Positions 36,175 to 45,775 of a stretch of 64,000 nucleotides of DNA are shown here, piece after piece. Both the position numbers and the translations under genes were made by a program. Position 1 is the stretch's first letter. The number at the start of each line of letters is the position of its first letter. The stretch is from an uncultured bacterium (GTDB lineage: Bacteria; Spirochaetota; Leptospiria; Leptospirales; Leptonemataceae), in contig CALFVU010000006.1 of the NCBI GenBank assembly GCA_937928085.1, positions 186,001 to 250,000 of the forward strand, written 5' to 3'. Below the pieces are notes generated by a model. The model made no database searches, was not told the DNA's origin, and saw only the letters and a program-made list of their open reading frames with translations.

Positions 36175-36729
36175 AATTTCAATCCACATATCAGGTTTCG
36201 AGTATTCCACTTCTGGTAAAGTTCTTAATTGATTTGCTAACTCTAAAGAAGCAAGTCCTGCAGGCGATTCAATAATATAATACTCTTTATTTAAAATTGT
36301 TTGTGTTCTAACTACATTTAATTGTCTTTTATTTAAAAAGTTTTCTATATCATTTTTAGAGATATTCTCTTTAAAAGCAATAATGATATTTCCAGGAAAC
36401 GCAATTTTTGGGCCACCACCTGGACTGGAAGTAAACACTTCAGAGACTTTATCTTTATTTTTTAAATTTTTTGTAAGAATTCCTTTTTGAATTTGATTTT
36501 TAACATTCGGATTTGAGATTTTATAAATCTTTGCTATTCCGATTTGCTTAATAAAATTTGCTTTAGGATCTATATTTTTTGTTATAGTGGAAGTTTTAGA
36601 AAAATCCACTAAATAGTCTTTTTGTAGGTAAATTTTTTTCTCTTCGTTTCCATCGAAATAACTGTATTCTTGACTAAAAATCTGAAGTTTAAGACTAAAA
36701 AAAATGAGAATTAAGATTTTATTTTTCAT
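36163..36729 (-). CDS. secreted subtilase-propeptide-like protein without protease domain
   Basis: A 188-residue protein with a signal peptide (ending LQIFSQ). The C-terminal half, from GNIIIAFKENISKNDIENFL through ASLELANQLRTLPEVEYSKPD, matches the N-terminal propeptide/chaperone region of S8 subtilisin-like proteases (ferredoxin-like fold). The frame stops right after the propeptide, and no Asp/His/Ser protease domain follows. It may be a stand-alone protease inhibitor or the remnant of a truncated protease. It is convergent with the deaminase gene, overlapping by 12 bases. Confidence 0.65.
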   Translation of the reverse strand: MKNKILILIFFSLKLQIFSQEYSYFDGNEEKKIYLQKDYLVDFSKTSTITKNIDPKANFIKQIGIAKIYKISNPNVKNQIQKGILTKNLKNKDKVSEVFTSSPGGGPKIAFPGNIIIAFKENISKNDIENFLNKRQLNVVRTQTILNKEYYIIESPAGLASLELANQLRTLPEVEYSKPDMWIEISKR

Positions 36730-37802
36730 AATATGCTCCTTTTTTCTACCATGAATTTTTATATTTATATGGATTAAATTTTTATTATAGAAAAGAAAAG
36801 TAAAATTTCTGATAGGGCTGTCGTCTAAAAATCAACTAATACCAAATCTCAAAGTTTTATTTAATAAGGTCGCATGATACATTGCATAGATGGGATTTTA
36901 CTAACTTTACCTAGTTCTAATAAAAGAAGTTAATAAAAGATTTATGTTTTTGATTTAGTTATTATAAAAAAAATACTTTGGAATTCAATTTTAGAGTTTT
37001 AATTCCATTATCTACGATATCAAATTTATTTCTCTATTCTCAGTTTTCCTTTAGTCAACAGCCTATAATATTTTCATTCTCTCCAACATTTCCTCCCACA
37101 TTCACCATATTTTGTATATGCTATTCATCGTTAAATAAAGTATCTTTTAATTTTAAGGCTATATGTAAGAGGCTAATTCAATATAAAATATGAACCTAAA
37201 AGTAATGGTAAGTTATTTTTATTAAAAAAAAAGACAGTTTAATAAAAAACTTCCTTGAATGAATAAACAACAAAGAATACTGAAACTTCATACATTTTTC
37301 TTAAGTTTTGTTGATTAAATTTTTATCTCTTACAAAAATAGTAAATCTTTCCATTCGATTTTGTTTTCTGAAAGCATTACAAACTTTATTGTTCGTTAAG
37401 GTAGGACAAGAAGCAGTACCTTTATTATTCATCCTCCTTTTTTTACATTTTTTTTATTTTCGAAAGTATCTGATCTAGAAATTTACAATAGTCTTTGCAA
37501 TTCGAAGAAGAACCCTAAAGCACAAAGGTAACAACCATTAGTATGTAGACGGCTGTATCCAAAAAAATCGAAAAACTTCCAAAAATGCTGATCATAAATC
37601 ATATTTTTTAAAAGTTTTCCTATATACTTTTTTTACCTTTCAGAAAAAATTTGTCTATAATAAAATTTTATTTTTTTTCCAATTGAAATTTTAATAAAGA
37701 AAAAATTATGATTATTTTTTTATACTTAAACAAATGTTTTCTAAATAAAAAAATTAATTTTTATCTTGACATAAGATTTTAAAATTTATATCGTACTCTT
37801 TA
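36730..37802. other. about 1.07 kb without a convincing gene
   Basis: This is the largest gene-free stretch in the window. A short minus-strand frame at 37301-37432 (about 43 residues, two Cys) sits immediately beside an AGGAGG, with no spacing. Another broken minus-strand reading (about 37050-37160) gives NMVNVGGNVGENENIIGC between stops. These suggest decayed coding sequence. GGGCTGTCGTC near 36821 resembles an insertion-sequence end, but no matching partner was found. No tRNA or structured RNA is apparent. Confidence 0.35.
37766..37794 (+). promoter_or_regulatory. candidate sigma-70 promoter of the SGNH hydrolase gene
   Basis: TTGACA at 37766-37771, a 17-base spacer, then TATCGT at 37789-37794 (4 of 6 of the -10 consensus). 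Transcription would start about 7 bases later, almost at the ATG at 37803, giving a nearly leaderless mRNA. Confidence 0.4.
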
Positions 37803-38750
37803 ATGAGGTTTATATTAATTTTTTTTTCATTTTTACTATTTTTAGAATTTTTTTTAAGGTTTCAAGAAGAGATATTTCTTATCACGCAGTATAAAAAGAT
37901 ACATTGTAGAACGGAAATTGATTTGTTTTTATGTCCTAACATACAAAAACAATTTAAACGATTTGATAATTCGTATTGGAAAATATCTACGAATTCTTTT
38001 GGGGAAAGAATCACAAGTGATACTCAAGATTCTCGAGAATTTTTAGAGGAAATTTGGTTTATAGGAGATTCGATCAGTTTTGGTTATCTTGTTGATGATG
38101 AATTCTCTGTTCCTTATTTATTAAATACAAAACAACAAATTCCAGTTAGAAATTTAGGAGTTGATTCGTTAGGTACAAATGGTATTTATAGAAGATTACA
38201 TCTATCTTTACAAGTTCATAAAAAAACTAAAATTCAAACTTTAATTTGGATTTATAATACCTCTGACTTTTATGATGATGAAAAAGAAAAATTATTCGAT
38301 CAGTTCTTTTATAGAAATGCATATAAAGTACATCATTTTTTAGGTAGCAATTTTAATCTTTATAACAGTTTATTCTGGCTGAAAAGAAAAATCATTTATC
38401 AAAATGAGCTTAAAGTTCCAGAAATTCATACAGAGGTATCGGACGATCATATTACATTTACAAATATAAGTTATTTAGTAGAATATATAAAGAAAAATCC
38501 ACGAATTAAGAATTTTGTTATCGTTATTTATCCCGGAATGGATCTTAAAACAAAACGACCCGATATAAAATCTAAAGTAACACAAAAAATATTTGATTTT
38601 TTTAAAAAACATCAAATTACAATTGTTGATGTTCGAGATGCTTTTTTTCTCTCGCAACAAAGTCCTTATTTTGAATTTGATGGACATCCTAACGAAGTTG
38701 GTTATCAGCTTATTCTACTTTCCTTAATCGATTTTTTAAAGCAGAAATGA
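37803..38750 (+). CDS. SGNH/GDSL-type hydrolase-like protein
   Basis: A 315-residue protein with an N-terminal membrane anchor or signal peptide (about residues 2-17). The SGNH blocks are visible: EIWFIGDSISFG (block I, catalytic Ser), GVDSLGTNGI (Gly/Asn), and FDGHPNEVGYQL (D-x-x-H-P-N, catalytic Asp and His). It is probably an exported esterase or acyl-transfer enzyme, for example acting on polysaccharides or lipids. It is convergent with the GlgX-MalQ gene and overlaps its 3' end by 41 bases. Confidence 0.8.
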   Translation: MRFILIFFSFLLFLEFFLRFQEEIFLITQYKKIHCRTEIDLFLCPNIQKQFKRFDNSYWKISTNSFGERITSDTQDSREFLEEIWFIGDSISFGYLVDDEFSVPYLLNTKQQIPVRNLGVDSLGTNGIYRRLHLSLQVHKKTKIQTLIWIYNTSDFYDDEKEKLFDQFFYRNAYKVHHFLGSNFNLYNSLFWLKRKIIYQNELKVPEIHTEVSDDHITFTNISYLVEYIKKNPRIKNFVIVIYPGMDLKTKRPDIKSKVTQKIFDFFKKHQITIVDVRDAFFLSQQSPYFEFDGHPNEVGYQLILLSLIDFLKQK

Positions 38751-41700
38751 TAGCAACAAAATACGGATTTTCTTCAATCTCCTCTAGAGAAAAACTATAA
38801 CGAAGAGACCAGTTTGGATATTCATACAAAGTGCCCGGCATATTGGGCTGATCTACTTCTCCTAACAAGTCATGTAAAGATACTAAAAAGATTTTTGATT
38901 CAGTTTCAGCAATTAGTTTATGAATTAAATAAGCTATATTGGTATCGTAAAGAGATTCTTCTGTAATCATTTTTTCTGTTTCTTTAAAATACTCTTTTTC
39001 TTTTAATAAACGTATGATTTGAATTCTATCTTCATTTCTATTTTTGTTCAACTGATTTTTTTGCTCTTGTGTTAGAATTCCAATTTTTTCTCTTTCTTCT
39101 ATATCTTTACCCATCCAAAAACCTGCCAATGTGGGAAGATCGTGGGTATTTAATGTAACAACACTCTGAATCGGAAATTCTTTAGGATCAATAAATTGAT
39201 GATTGTGTTTTTCAAAATAAAATACTTTCCAGCTATAAATTCCTTTTTCTTCTAAAAGTTTTTTTACTTCTATAGGAACAGTTCCTAAATCTTCTCCTAT
39301 AATAAGATTTTTTTTATTTTGACTTTCTAAACATAAAATTCCAAATAGTTCTTTTTCTGGATATCTTACATAAGTGTTTACATACTCATTCTCGTCTTTA
39401 ATAATCCAGAATAATCGATAAAGCCACATAACATGATCAATTCTTAGGAATGAATTATAAAAAAGATTTTTTTGTAATAAAATTTTAAAAGGTTCAAAAT
39501 GATATTTCCTTAGCATAATCGGGTTCATTACCAATAATCCCCAATCTTGTCCTTTTGGAGAAAATTGATCGGGGGGAGCACCAGCGCGACCATTGTTAGA
39601 GAAAATATAAGGATAAAAAGTATTCAAATATTTTTCCTCAGCCTGGTTAGGAGCGGATCCTAATGCTAAGTCAAGATATATATAAACTTCGTTTTTTAAA
39701 AGTTCTTCGTGGATTTCCCGGAATTGTTTTTCTGCGGTAAAAAACAAATAGCTATAGAAGTTAATTCTATCGTTATGCAGTTTGCAAAATTCTTTTTGAA
39801 TTTCTGAATTGAGTTTCCAGATCTCTTTATGTGGTTCTAAATTTCCAAAAGACTCAATAATAACTTCAAATAAAGAATGATAAAACAATAAAAGATTATC
39901 ATTTTGATATTCTTGAAATTCTTTTCTTTTTTGCTCAAATTTTGGATTTGTCAAAAATTCTTTATAGACTTCTATCATAATTTTTTTAAAAATATTATAA
40001 ATAAATTTATAATTTATTTCTATGTTCTTTTTTTCTTTTTCAATAGAAGGAAGCAATTCATTCCATTTTTGTTTTGCTTTTTCTGATGCTTGGAATTCCT
40101 CTAAAGAAAGAATATCGATATAAATGGGATGGATTACAAGTCGACTAGAAGGATAATAAGGGCTTATTTGTTCAGGGTGATTTAAAGAAAGATAATGGAT
40201 TGGAGATAATCCTATTAAATTAAATCCATACTTTTTTATAATAAAACCTAATTTTTTTAAATCATAAAATGTACCGATACCCAAGTTTGTAGTGCTTTTT
40301 AGTGCATAAAGTTGTATCCATACTCCATTAAATTTTTTATCGATGGAGTATGCCTTTTCTGGAACTATAATGATTTGTCCTTTAAAATATGTTTCGTTAT
40401 TTAATTTTAAAATTACTTTGTAATATCCATTCATAAATTTTTTTCTAATAGGAATTCTTATATAGAGAATTTTAATTTTTTTGAATTTAGAAAAAAATAT
40501 AGTTCGGCTCTCTAAAATATGAAACTTAGAAATTATATCTTTGTATATTTTATTTTCGTTTATATCTAAAATTTCTATTTCGAATTTTTGAGTTCCTTCG
40601 GGAATATAAAGATTAAGAAAAATCTCTTCTTTCTCTGTAAATAACTGGTAAGGAATGATTTGCTGAATCCAGATATCATTGATAAAGTTTTCGTAAGCAG
40701 TTTCTATATTAGACAAATCTTGGATGGGTATATGCAGGGATTTTAAAGCAATCAAAAGTTTTTGGTATGGTATTTGATATGTATTTCCTAAAAGATCCGA
40801 ATACTTCGTTTGTATTCCTAATTCCTCAGCAAATTGATATAATAAATTTATTCTATAATTTTTCTTTACATGATATTGTTTCCATCCTTTCTCTGCTTTT
40901 AAGATAATAATCGTTGAGTCTTTGAGTTTGATTTTTTGACCCGGTACATAAAAAGCATTTTCTGAAAAAAATTCTTCCAAAAGTTCAAAAAGATAATTTT
41001 TATCTGTTTTTTTTTCTAATGTAAAATCAATACTTTCAAAAGGAAATTCTAAATAATCTGTAAATAAAAATTTGTCAGTATTTAATATAATTTTCCATTT
41101 TGTTTCTATGATATTCGGAATTGTAAACTCTTTGGTTTCTTTTGTAAAATTAAATAGAATTAAAAATGTATCTCCTTCTAGAGTAGTATAAAAATCGAAT
41201 CTTTGCCCAAATTCAGCAGGTAAAAGCATTTGTAAGAGCAAGTCTTGTTTCCAATTTAGCTCTGACATTTCTTGACCCTCAGAATTTAACCAATAAATAT
41301 CTTTCATTTCCATGATTTTTATTTCTTCTCCCTCAAAGAAATTTTCTCTTTTAAAAACTTCATTTTTTTTTCTTAGATGGATTAAATATTTCGTAAAAAT
41401 TAGAAGTTCATATGCTTCTTCGTCCCAATTCCATTGAAAGTAATTTTTAGGTTCATCGATACAGTAAGCATTATTATTGCCATATTGAGTTCGATTGACT
41501 TCGTCTCCGGAAAGAAGCATCGGGACACCTTGGGATATAAATAAAATTGTAAGAAAATTCTTTTGCTTTTTTAATCTTATAAATCTAATTTTAGAATTCT
41601 TTGTATCTCCTTCTACGCCATAATTATTGCTATAGTTGAAATCTGAGCCATCGATATTATTCCATCCATTTTCTTCGTTGTGTTTCGTATTATAACTTAC

Positions 41701-43098
41701 TAAATCTCTTAATGTAAATCCATCATGACAGGTGATAAAATTAATACTTGAATAGGTTTTTCTATCATCTTTTTTATATAAATCACTGGAACCTGCAATT
41801 CTTGTTGCAAACTCCGATAAGTTTTTTTCGTATTCGTTTACAACTTTTCGTATACTATCTCTATACTTTCCATTCCATTCAGACCATCCGGGGGGAAAGT
41901 TTCCAACCTGGTATCCATCTTTGCCTAAATCCCATGGTTCAGCGATTAGTTTTACATTCGAAATGATAGGATCTTGTTGAATGATAGCAAAGAAAGAAGT
42001 TAATCGATCTACATAATGTAATTCTCTTGCTAAGGCAGATGCGAGATCAAAACGAAACCCATCAACATGCATTTCCTGAATCCAATATCGAAGAGAATCC
42101 ATAATCAGTTGTAATACATAATGATTTTGATGGTTTAAAGTGTTTCCACAACCTGTAAAATCTACATAAAGTTCTGGATTATCTTCATAAACTCTATAAT
42201 AAGAAAGATTATCAATACCTCGAAACGACAACGTAGGTCCAGTATGATCACCTTCTGCAGTATGATTATACACTACATCTAAAATAACTTCAAAGCCATT
42301 TTCATGTAAAGTTTTTACCATCGTTTTAAATTCATTAATAGGATCCATTATGCCTTTTCCATAAGCATAGTTTTTGTTGGGTGCAAAAAAAGCTATGGGA
42401 TTGTAGCCCCAATAGTTTACTTTTCTGTTTTTATACAAATGGAATTCTGTAATCGAATGTTGTATAGGTAAAAATTCAATTGTTGTAACTCCTAAGTCTT
42501 TTAGATAGTCTAATACTGGTTTAGAACAGAAGCCTAAATACGTTCCTCTTAGTTTTTCTGGAATTAATTCGTTTAATTTAGTCATCCCTTTTAGGTGTAC
42601 TTCGTAAATAATAGTATCTTTCCAGGGAATTTTTAACTGTTGATCATTTCCCCAACTAAAAGCTGGATCAATAACTGCACCTAAAAGAGCTGTTTTTGAA
42701 TTATCTCTTGTGTCTTTTTCGTAAAATGAATAAGGGTATTTATATCCAAAATGTTCTTCTCCCCATATCAAATCTCTGCCTATAGCCAGTGTATAAGGAT
42801 CTAATAAAATTTTTGCTGGATTAAACTTATATCCTTCTTTTGGGTTATAAGGTCCGTCAATTCTATACCCATAAAGTTGTCCGGGTCTTATTCCTTCGAT
42901 ATAACAATGCCAGATATAATGAGTTCTATTTTTAAGAGGTACACATATACTTTCATAAGAGCTATTTACTGAATCAAATAAACAGAGTTTTACCGACAAA
43001 GCATGTTTAGAATAAATGGCGAAATTTACACCCGAACCATCCCAGGTAGCGCCTAAAGGATAAGGACGTCCTTCTTTAATGTTCAAATAGTTTTTCAT
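38710..43098 (-). CDS. fused glycogen debranching enzyme GlgX and 4-alpha-glucanotransferase MalQ
   Basis: About 1462 residues from the ATG at 43098 (AGGA about 5 bases upstream); an alternative start 30 bases earlier is less likely. The N-terminal half is a complete GlgX (CBM48, then GH13) with RFDLASALA (nucleophile Asp351), AEPWDLG (Glu387) and CHDGFTL (His458-Asp459). From about residue 740 a complete GH77 enzyme follows, including its N-terminal domain. It has FLRIDHV (Asp1221), GEDLGTVP (Glu1269) and NTHDLPTLAGFW (His1319-Asp1320). One protein can therefore remove branches and recycle the short glucans released. It is divergent from a glycosyltransferase and a GH57 enzyme. Confidence 0.93.
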   Translation of the reverse strand: MKNYLNIKEGRPYPLGATWDGSGVNFAIYSKHALSVKLCLFDSVNSSYESICVPLKNRTHYIWHCYIEGIRPGQLYGYRIDGPYNPKEGYKFNPAKILLDPYTLAIGRDLIWGEEHFGYKYPYSFYEKDTRDNSKTALLGAVIDPAFSWGNDQQLKIPWKDTIIYEVHLKGMTKLNELIPEKLRGTYLGFCSKPVLDYLKDLGVTTIEFLPIQHSITEFHLYKNRKVNYWGYNPIAFFAPNKNYAYGKGIMDPINEFKTMVKTLHENGFEVILDVVYNHTAEGDHTGPTLSFRGIDNLSYYRVYEDNPELYVDFTGCGNTLNHQNHYVLQLIMDSLRYWIQEMHVDGFRFDLASALARELHYVDRLTSFFAIIQQDPIISNVKLIAEPWDLGKDGYQVGNFPPGWSEWNGKYRDSIRKVVNEYEKNLSEFATRIAGSSDLYKKDDRKTYSSINFITCHDGFTLRDLVSYNTKHNEENGWNNIDGSDFNYSNNYGVEGDTKNSKIRFIRLKKQKNFLTILFISQGVPMLLSGDEVNRTQYGNNNAYCIDEPKNYFQWNWDEEAYELLIFTKYLIHLRKKNEVFKRENFFEGEEIKIMEMKDIYWLNSEGQEMSELNWKQDLLLQMLLPAEFGQRFDFYTTLEGDTFLILFNFTKETKEFTIPNIIETKWKIILNTDKFLFTDYLEFPFESIDFTLEKKTDKNYLFELLEEFFSENAFYVPGQKIKLKDSTIIILKAEKGWKQYHVKKNYRINLLYQFAEELGIQTKYSDLLGNTYQIPYQKLLIALKSLHIPIQDLSNIETAYENFINDIWIQQIIPYQLFTEKEEIFLNLYIPEGTQKFEIEILDINENKIYKDIISKFHILESRTIFFSKFKKIKILYIRIPIRKKFMNGYYKVILKLNNETYFKGQIIIVPEKAYSIDKKFNGVWIQLYALKSTTNLGIGTFYDLKKLGFIIKKYGFNLIGLSPIHYLSLNHPEQISPYYPSSRLVIHPIYIDILSLEEFQASEKAKQKWNELLPSIEKEKKNIEINYKFIYNIFKKIMIEVYKEFLTNPKFEQKRKEFQEYQNDNLLLFYHSLFEVIIESFGNLEPHKEIWKLNSEIQKEFCKLHNDRINFYSYLFFTAEKQFREIHEELLKNEVYIYLDLALGSAPNQAEEKYLNTFYPYIFSNNGRAGAPPDQFSPKGQDWGLLVMNPIMLRKYHFEPFKILLQKNLFYNSFLRIDHVMWLYRLFWIIKDENEYVNTYVRYPEKELFGILCLESQNKKNLIIGEDLGTVPIEVKKLLEEKGIYSWKVFYFEKHNHQFIDPKEFPIQSVVTLNTHDLPTLAGFWMGKDIEEREKIGILTQEQKNQLNKNRNEDRIQIIRLLKEKEYFKETEKMITEESLYDTNIAYLIHKLIAETESKIFLVSLHDLLGEVDQPNMPGTLYEYPNWSLRYSFSLEEIEENPYFVAIISALKNRLRKVE

Positions 43099-43135
43099 AA
43101 AATTCCTATTTAATTTTAAACAATACATTTTTGGT

Positions 43136-43163
43136 TTGACAAAGTATAAAAAATTTATAGAAT
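43136..43163 (+). promoter_or_regulatory. candidate sigma-70 promoter of the GT-GH57 pair
   Basis: TTGACA at 43136-43141, a 16-base spacer, and TAGAAT at 43158-43163 (5 of 6 of TATAAT). It lies about 100 bases before the glycosyltransferase ATG, in the gap between it and the divergent GlgX-MalQ gene. Confidence 0.5.
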
Positions 43164-43265
43164 ATACATCGAAATAAATAAAAAGAGTTTTTTTTTGAAT
43201 TTTTTATTAAAATCATATATGATTGAAAATTTTATTTTTTTAATGATTCAAAGGAAGTTTCTTTT

Positions 43266-44594
43266 ATGAAGAAATTAAAAATTTTAATGATTGGTTGGGA
43301 ATATCCACCCAAAATAACTGGAGGTTTGGGAATTGCAACTCATGGTATTGCAAAAGCATTAGGTGAATTAGGTCATAAAATTGTATTGATTATGCCAAGA
43401 ATCTCTGGAGAAGAACCAAGAGATAAAAATGTAATACTCTTGGGGGTTAATTCTAAATATTTACCTTTAACACAAGAAGAATTAAAAAAATTTTTTTTAG
43501 AAACTTTGCATCTAAGCCATTTCAATCCATATCAAACTCGATTTTTTATTACTTCAGAAGAATTTTGGAGAGAATTAGAAGAACAACAACAACGTCTTCA
43601 GGAAGAATTTTTATTGGAAACTAAAGAAATTCAAATTGAAGGTGGTTATGGAGAAAAAATCTATTTTGAAATTCAAGCTTTTGCAGAGTTTGTTGCGAGA
43701 GTAGCTTCGAAATTAAATAAAATCGATCTTATTCATGGACACGATTGGATGACTTTTCCAGCTGTTTTGTATGCTAAACACTTAACGGGAAAACCTATTG
43801 TATTACATGTTCATGCAACAGAATTTGATCGTTCAGGTGATTATCCAAATCCTTATGTTTATAATTTAGAAAAATATGCTTTTGAAAAAGCAGATGCAAT
43901 TATAACTGTAAGTAATTATACAAAACAAATTATTGTAGAAAAATATCAAATCGATTCAGAAAAGATCTATCCAGTATACAATGCCATGGATTTTCAATTC
44001 AATGTTTCTCAAGAAGTAAAAAAACCAATTCGACAAAAAATCGTTTTGTTTTTAGGAAGAATTACTTTTCAAAAAGGACCAGATTATTTTGTAAGAGCTG
44101 CTAAAAAAGTTGTAGAGAAGGTACAAAACGTAAAATTCTTAATGGTTGGAACGGGGGATATGTATACAAGAATGATTGAAATGGCAGCGGATCTTGGTTT
44201 GGGTAAATTTTTTCATTATACAGGTTTTTTAGAGAGAAGTAAAATAGAACAGATTTTTAAAATTTCTGATGTGTATGTATTGCCTTCTGTGTCTGAACCC
44301 TTTGGATTAACGGTTTTAGAAGCTCTAAAAGCTGGAGTTCCAGTAATTGTTTCTAAACAATCCGGTGTATCTGAAATTATTAAAAATGCAATCAAAGTAG
44401 ACTTTTGGGATGTAGATGATATAGCAAATCATATAATCAATATATTGGAAAATGAAGAATATAAAAATCAATTAAAGCAAAAGTTAGTTGAAGAAGAAAT
44501 TCATAAAATTAGTTGGTATGATAGCGCTCAAAAAATCGAAGAAATTTATCATATAGTTCTGAGTAAAACCAAAACATTTAAGGAAAGTATATGA
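43266..44594 (+). CDS. glycogen synthase-like glycosyltransferase (GT4/GT5-type GT-B fold)
   Basis: A 442-residue GT-B enzyme. The N-terminal domain begins ILMIGWEYPPKITGGLGIATHG, the GGL loop typical of starch/glycogen synthases and GT4 enzymes. HGHDWMTFPAVLYAK is also characteristic. The C-terminal domain has LGRITFQKGPDYFVRA and SVSEPFGLTVLEALKAGVPVIVS (the E-x7-E nucleotide-sugar site). Given the GH57 partner (4-base overlap) and the divergent GlgX-MalQ gene, a role in alpha-glucan synthesis is likely. The donor sugar is not determined. AAGGAA precedes the ATG at moderate distance. Confidence 0.85.
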   Translation: MKKLKILMIGWEYPPKITGGLGIATHGIAKALGELGHKIVLIMPRISGEEPRDKNVILLGVNSKYLPLTQEELKKFFLETLHLSHFNPYQTRFFITSEEFWRELEEQQQRLQEEFLLETKEIQIEGGYGEKIYFEIQAFAEFVARVASKLNKIDLIHGHDWMTFPAVLYAKHLTGKPIVLHVHATEFDRSGDYPNPYVYNLEKYAFEKADAIITVSNYTKQIIVEKYQIDSEKIYPVYNAMDFQFNVSQEVKKPIRQKIVLFLGRITFQKGPDYFVRAAKKVVEKVQNVKFLMVGTGDMYTRMIEMAADLGLGKFFHYTGFLERSKIEQIFKISDVYVLPSVSEPFGLTVLEALKAGVPVIVSKQSGVSEIIKNAIKVDFWDVDDIANHIINILENEEYKNQLKQKLVEEEIHKISWYDSAQKIEEIYHIVLSKTKTFKESI

Positions 44595-45775
44595 ATTCTG
44601 TGTGTTTTTATTTTCAAGTTCATCAACCTTATAGGCTTAGAAAATATACTTTTTTTGATATAGGTGATGATCATTATTTTGATGAAGAAAAAAATAAACA
44701 AATTCTTTTAAAAGTATCAGAAAAATGTTATGAACCTATGAATTTATTATTGTTAAAACTTATCAAGCGTTATAAAGGAGAGTTTAAAGTTACCTTTTCT
44801 ATAACTGGAACTGTAATCGAGCAATTAAAAAAATGGAACCCAAAAGTACTGGATCTCTTTAAAGCTTTAGTCGACACAGGTTCTGTAGAATTATTATCAG
44901 AAACTTATTATCACTCTTTAGCTGGCATTTTTTCTGATAAAGAATTTAAAGAACAAATACAGATCCATACAAAACTTTTACAAAAAGAATTTTCTTATAC
45001 TCCAAAATCTTTTAGAAATACAGAATTGATATTTAATAATCATATCGGATGGATAGTAGCCAATATGGGGTTTGTTTCTATTTTAACAGAAGGGACGGAA
45101 AAAATTTTAGGTTGGAGAAGCCCAAATTTCTTATATAAACCTAAATACTCACCACAAATTAAATGTTTACTAAAAAATTATCGTTTGAGTGACGACATTG
45201 CATTTCGTTTTTCGAATAAGTATTGGGAAGAATATCCTTTAACAGCCGATAAGTTTGCCCACTGGATACATAATATTGCTGGGAATGGTCATACAGTAAA
45301 TTTGTTCATGGATTACGAAACCTTTGGTGAACATCAATGGGCAGATACTGGAATTTTTGATTTTATGGAACATTTACCGGAAGCCATATGGAAACATAAA
45401 GATTTTCGATTTCATACAGTTTCAGAAGTAGCTAGTTTATATCCCGTTGTGGGAGAAATCGATACTCATCAAGCTATCTCGTGGGCTGATATGGAAAGAG
45501 ATTTATCAGCCTGGATGGGAAATAGTATGCAAAAAGAAGCTTTATATTCAATTTACGAGATTGAAGATAAAGTAAAATCTACAGGAGATCCATTTCTTTT
45601 AGAACTATGGAGGAAATTACTAACTTCTGATCATTTTTATTATATGAGTACTAAATTTTGGCATGATGGAGATGTTCATAAATATTTTAGTCCTTATAGT
45701 ACACCCCATGATGCTTATATTTATTTTATGAACGCTCTGGAAGATCTAAAACATAGACTGAATTATCATTACTAA
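44591..45775 (+). CDS. glycoside hydrolase family 57 enzyme
   Basis: A 394-residue GH57 (alpha-amylase/branching-type) protein. VCFYFQVHQPYRLR is family block I, SETYYHSLAG is block II, FRNTELIFNN carries the catalytic Glu, and MDYETFGEHQW carries the catalytic Asp. The rest forms the helical C-terminal region typical of the family. GH57 members act as amylases, 4-alpha-glucanotransferases or branching enzymes. The activity here is not resolved, but the glycosyltransferase partner points to alpha-glucans. The start overlaps the upstream stop (ATGA). Confidence 0.88.
   Translation: MNSVCFYFQVHQPYRLRKYTFFDIGDDHYFDEEKNKQILLKVSEKCYEPMNLLLLKLIKRYKGEFKVTFSITGTVIEQLKKWNPKVLDLFKALVDTGSVELLSETYYHSLAGIFSDKEFKEQIQIHTKLLQKEFSYTPKSFRNTELIFNNHIGWIVANMGFVSILTEGTEKILGWRSPNFLYKPKYSPQIKCLLKNYRLSDDIAFRFSNKYWEEYPLTADKFAHWIHNIAGNGHTVNLFMDYETFGEHQWADTGIFDFMEHLPEAIWKHKDFRFHTVSEVASLYPVVGEIDTHQAISWADMERDLSAWMGNSMQKEALYSIYEIEDKVKSTGDPFLLELWRKLLTSDHFYYMSTKFWHDGDVHKYFSPYSTPHDAYIYFMNALEDLKHRLNYHY

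Noticed and set aside
36815-37570. GGCTGT-containing sequences near 36820 and 37551 as insertion-sequence terminal repeats
   Set aside because: They are in the same orientation and share only six or so bases; no transposase can be read between them.
39904-40086. Plus-strand hydrophobic frame inside the GlgX-MalQ gene
   Set aside because: It is antisense to a well-conserved coding region; Phe/Ile-rich frames of this kind are expected opposite Lys/Glu-rich coding sequence.
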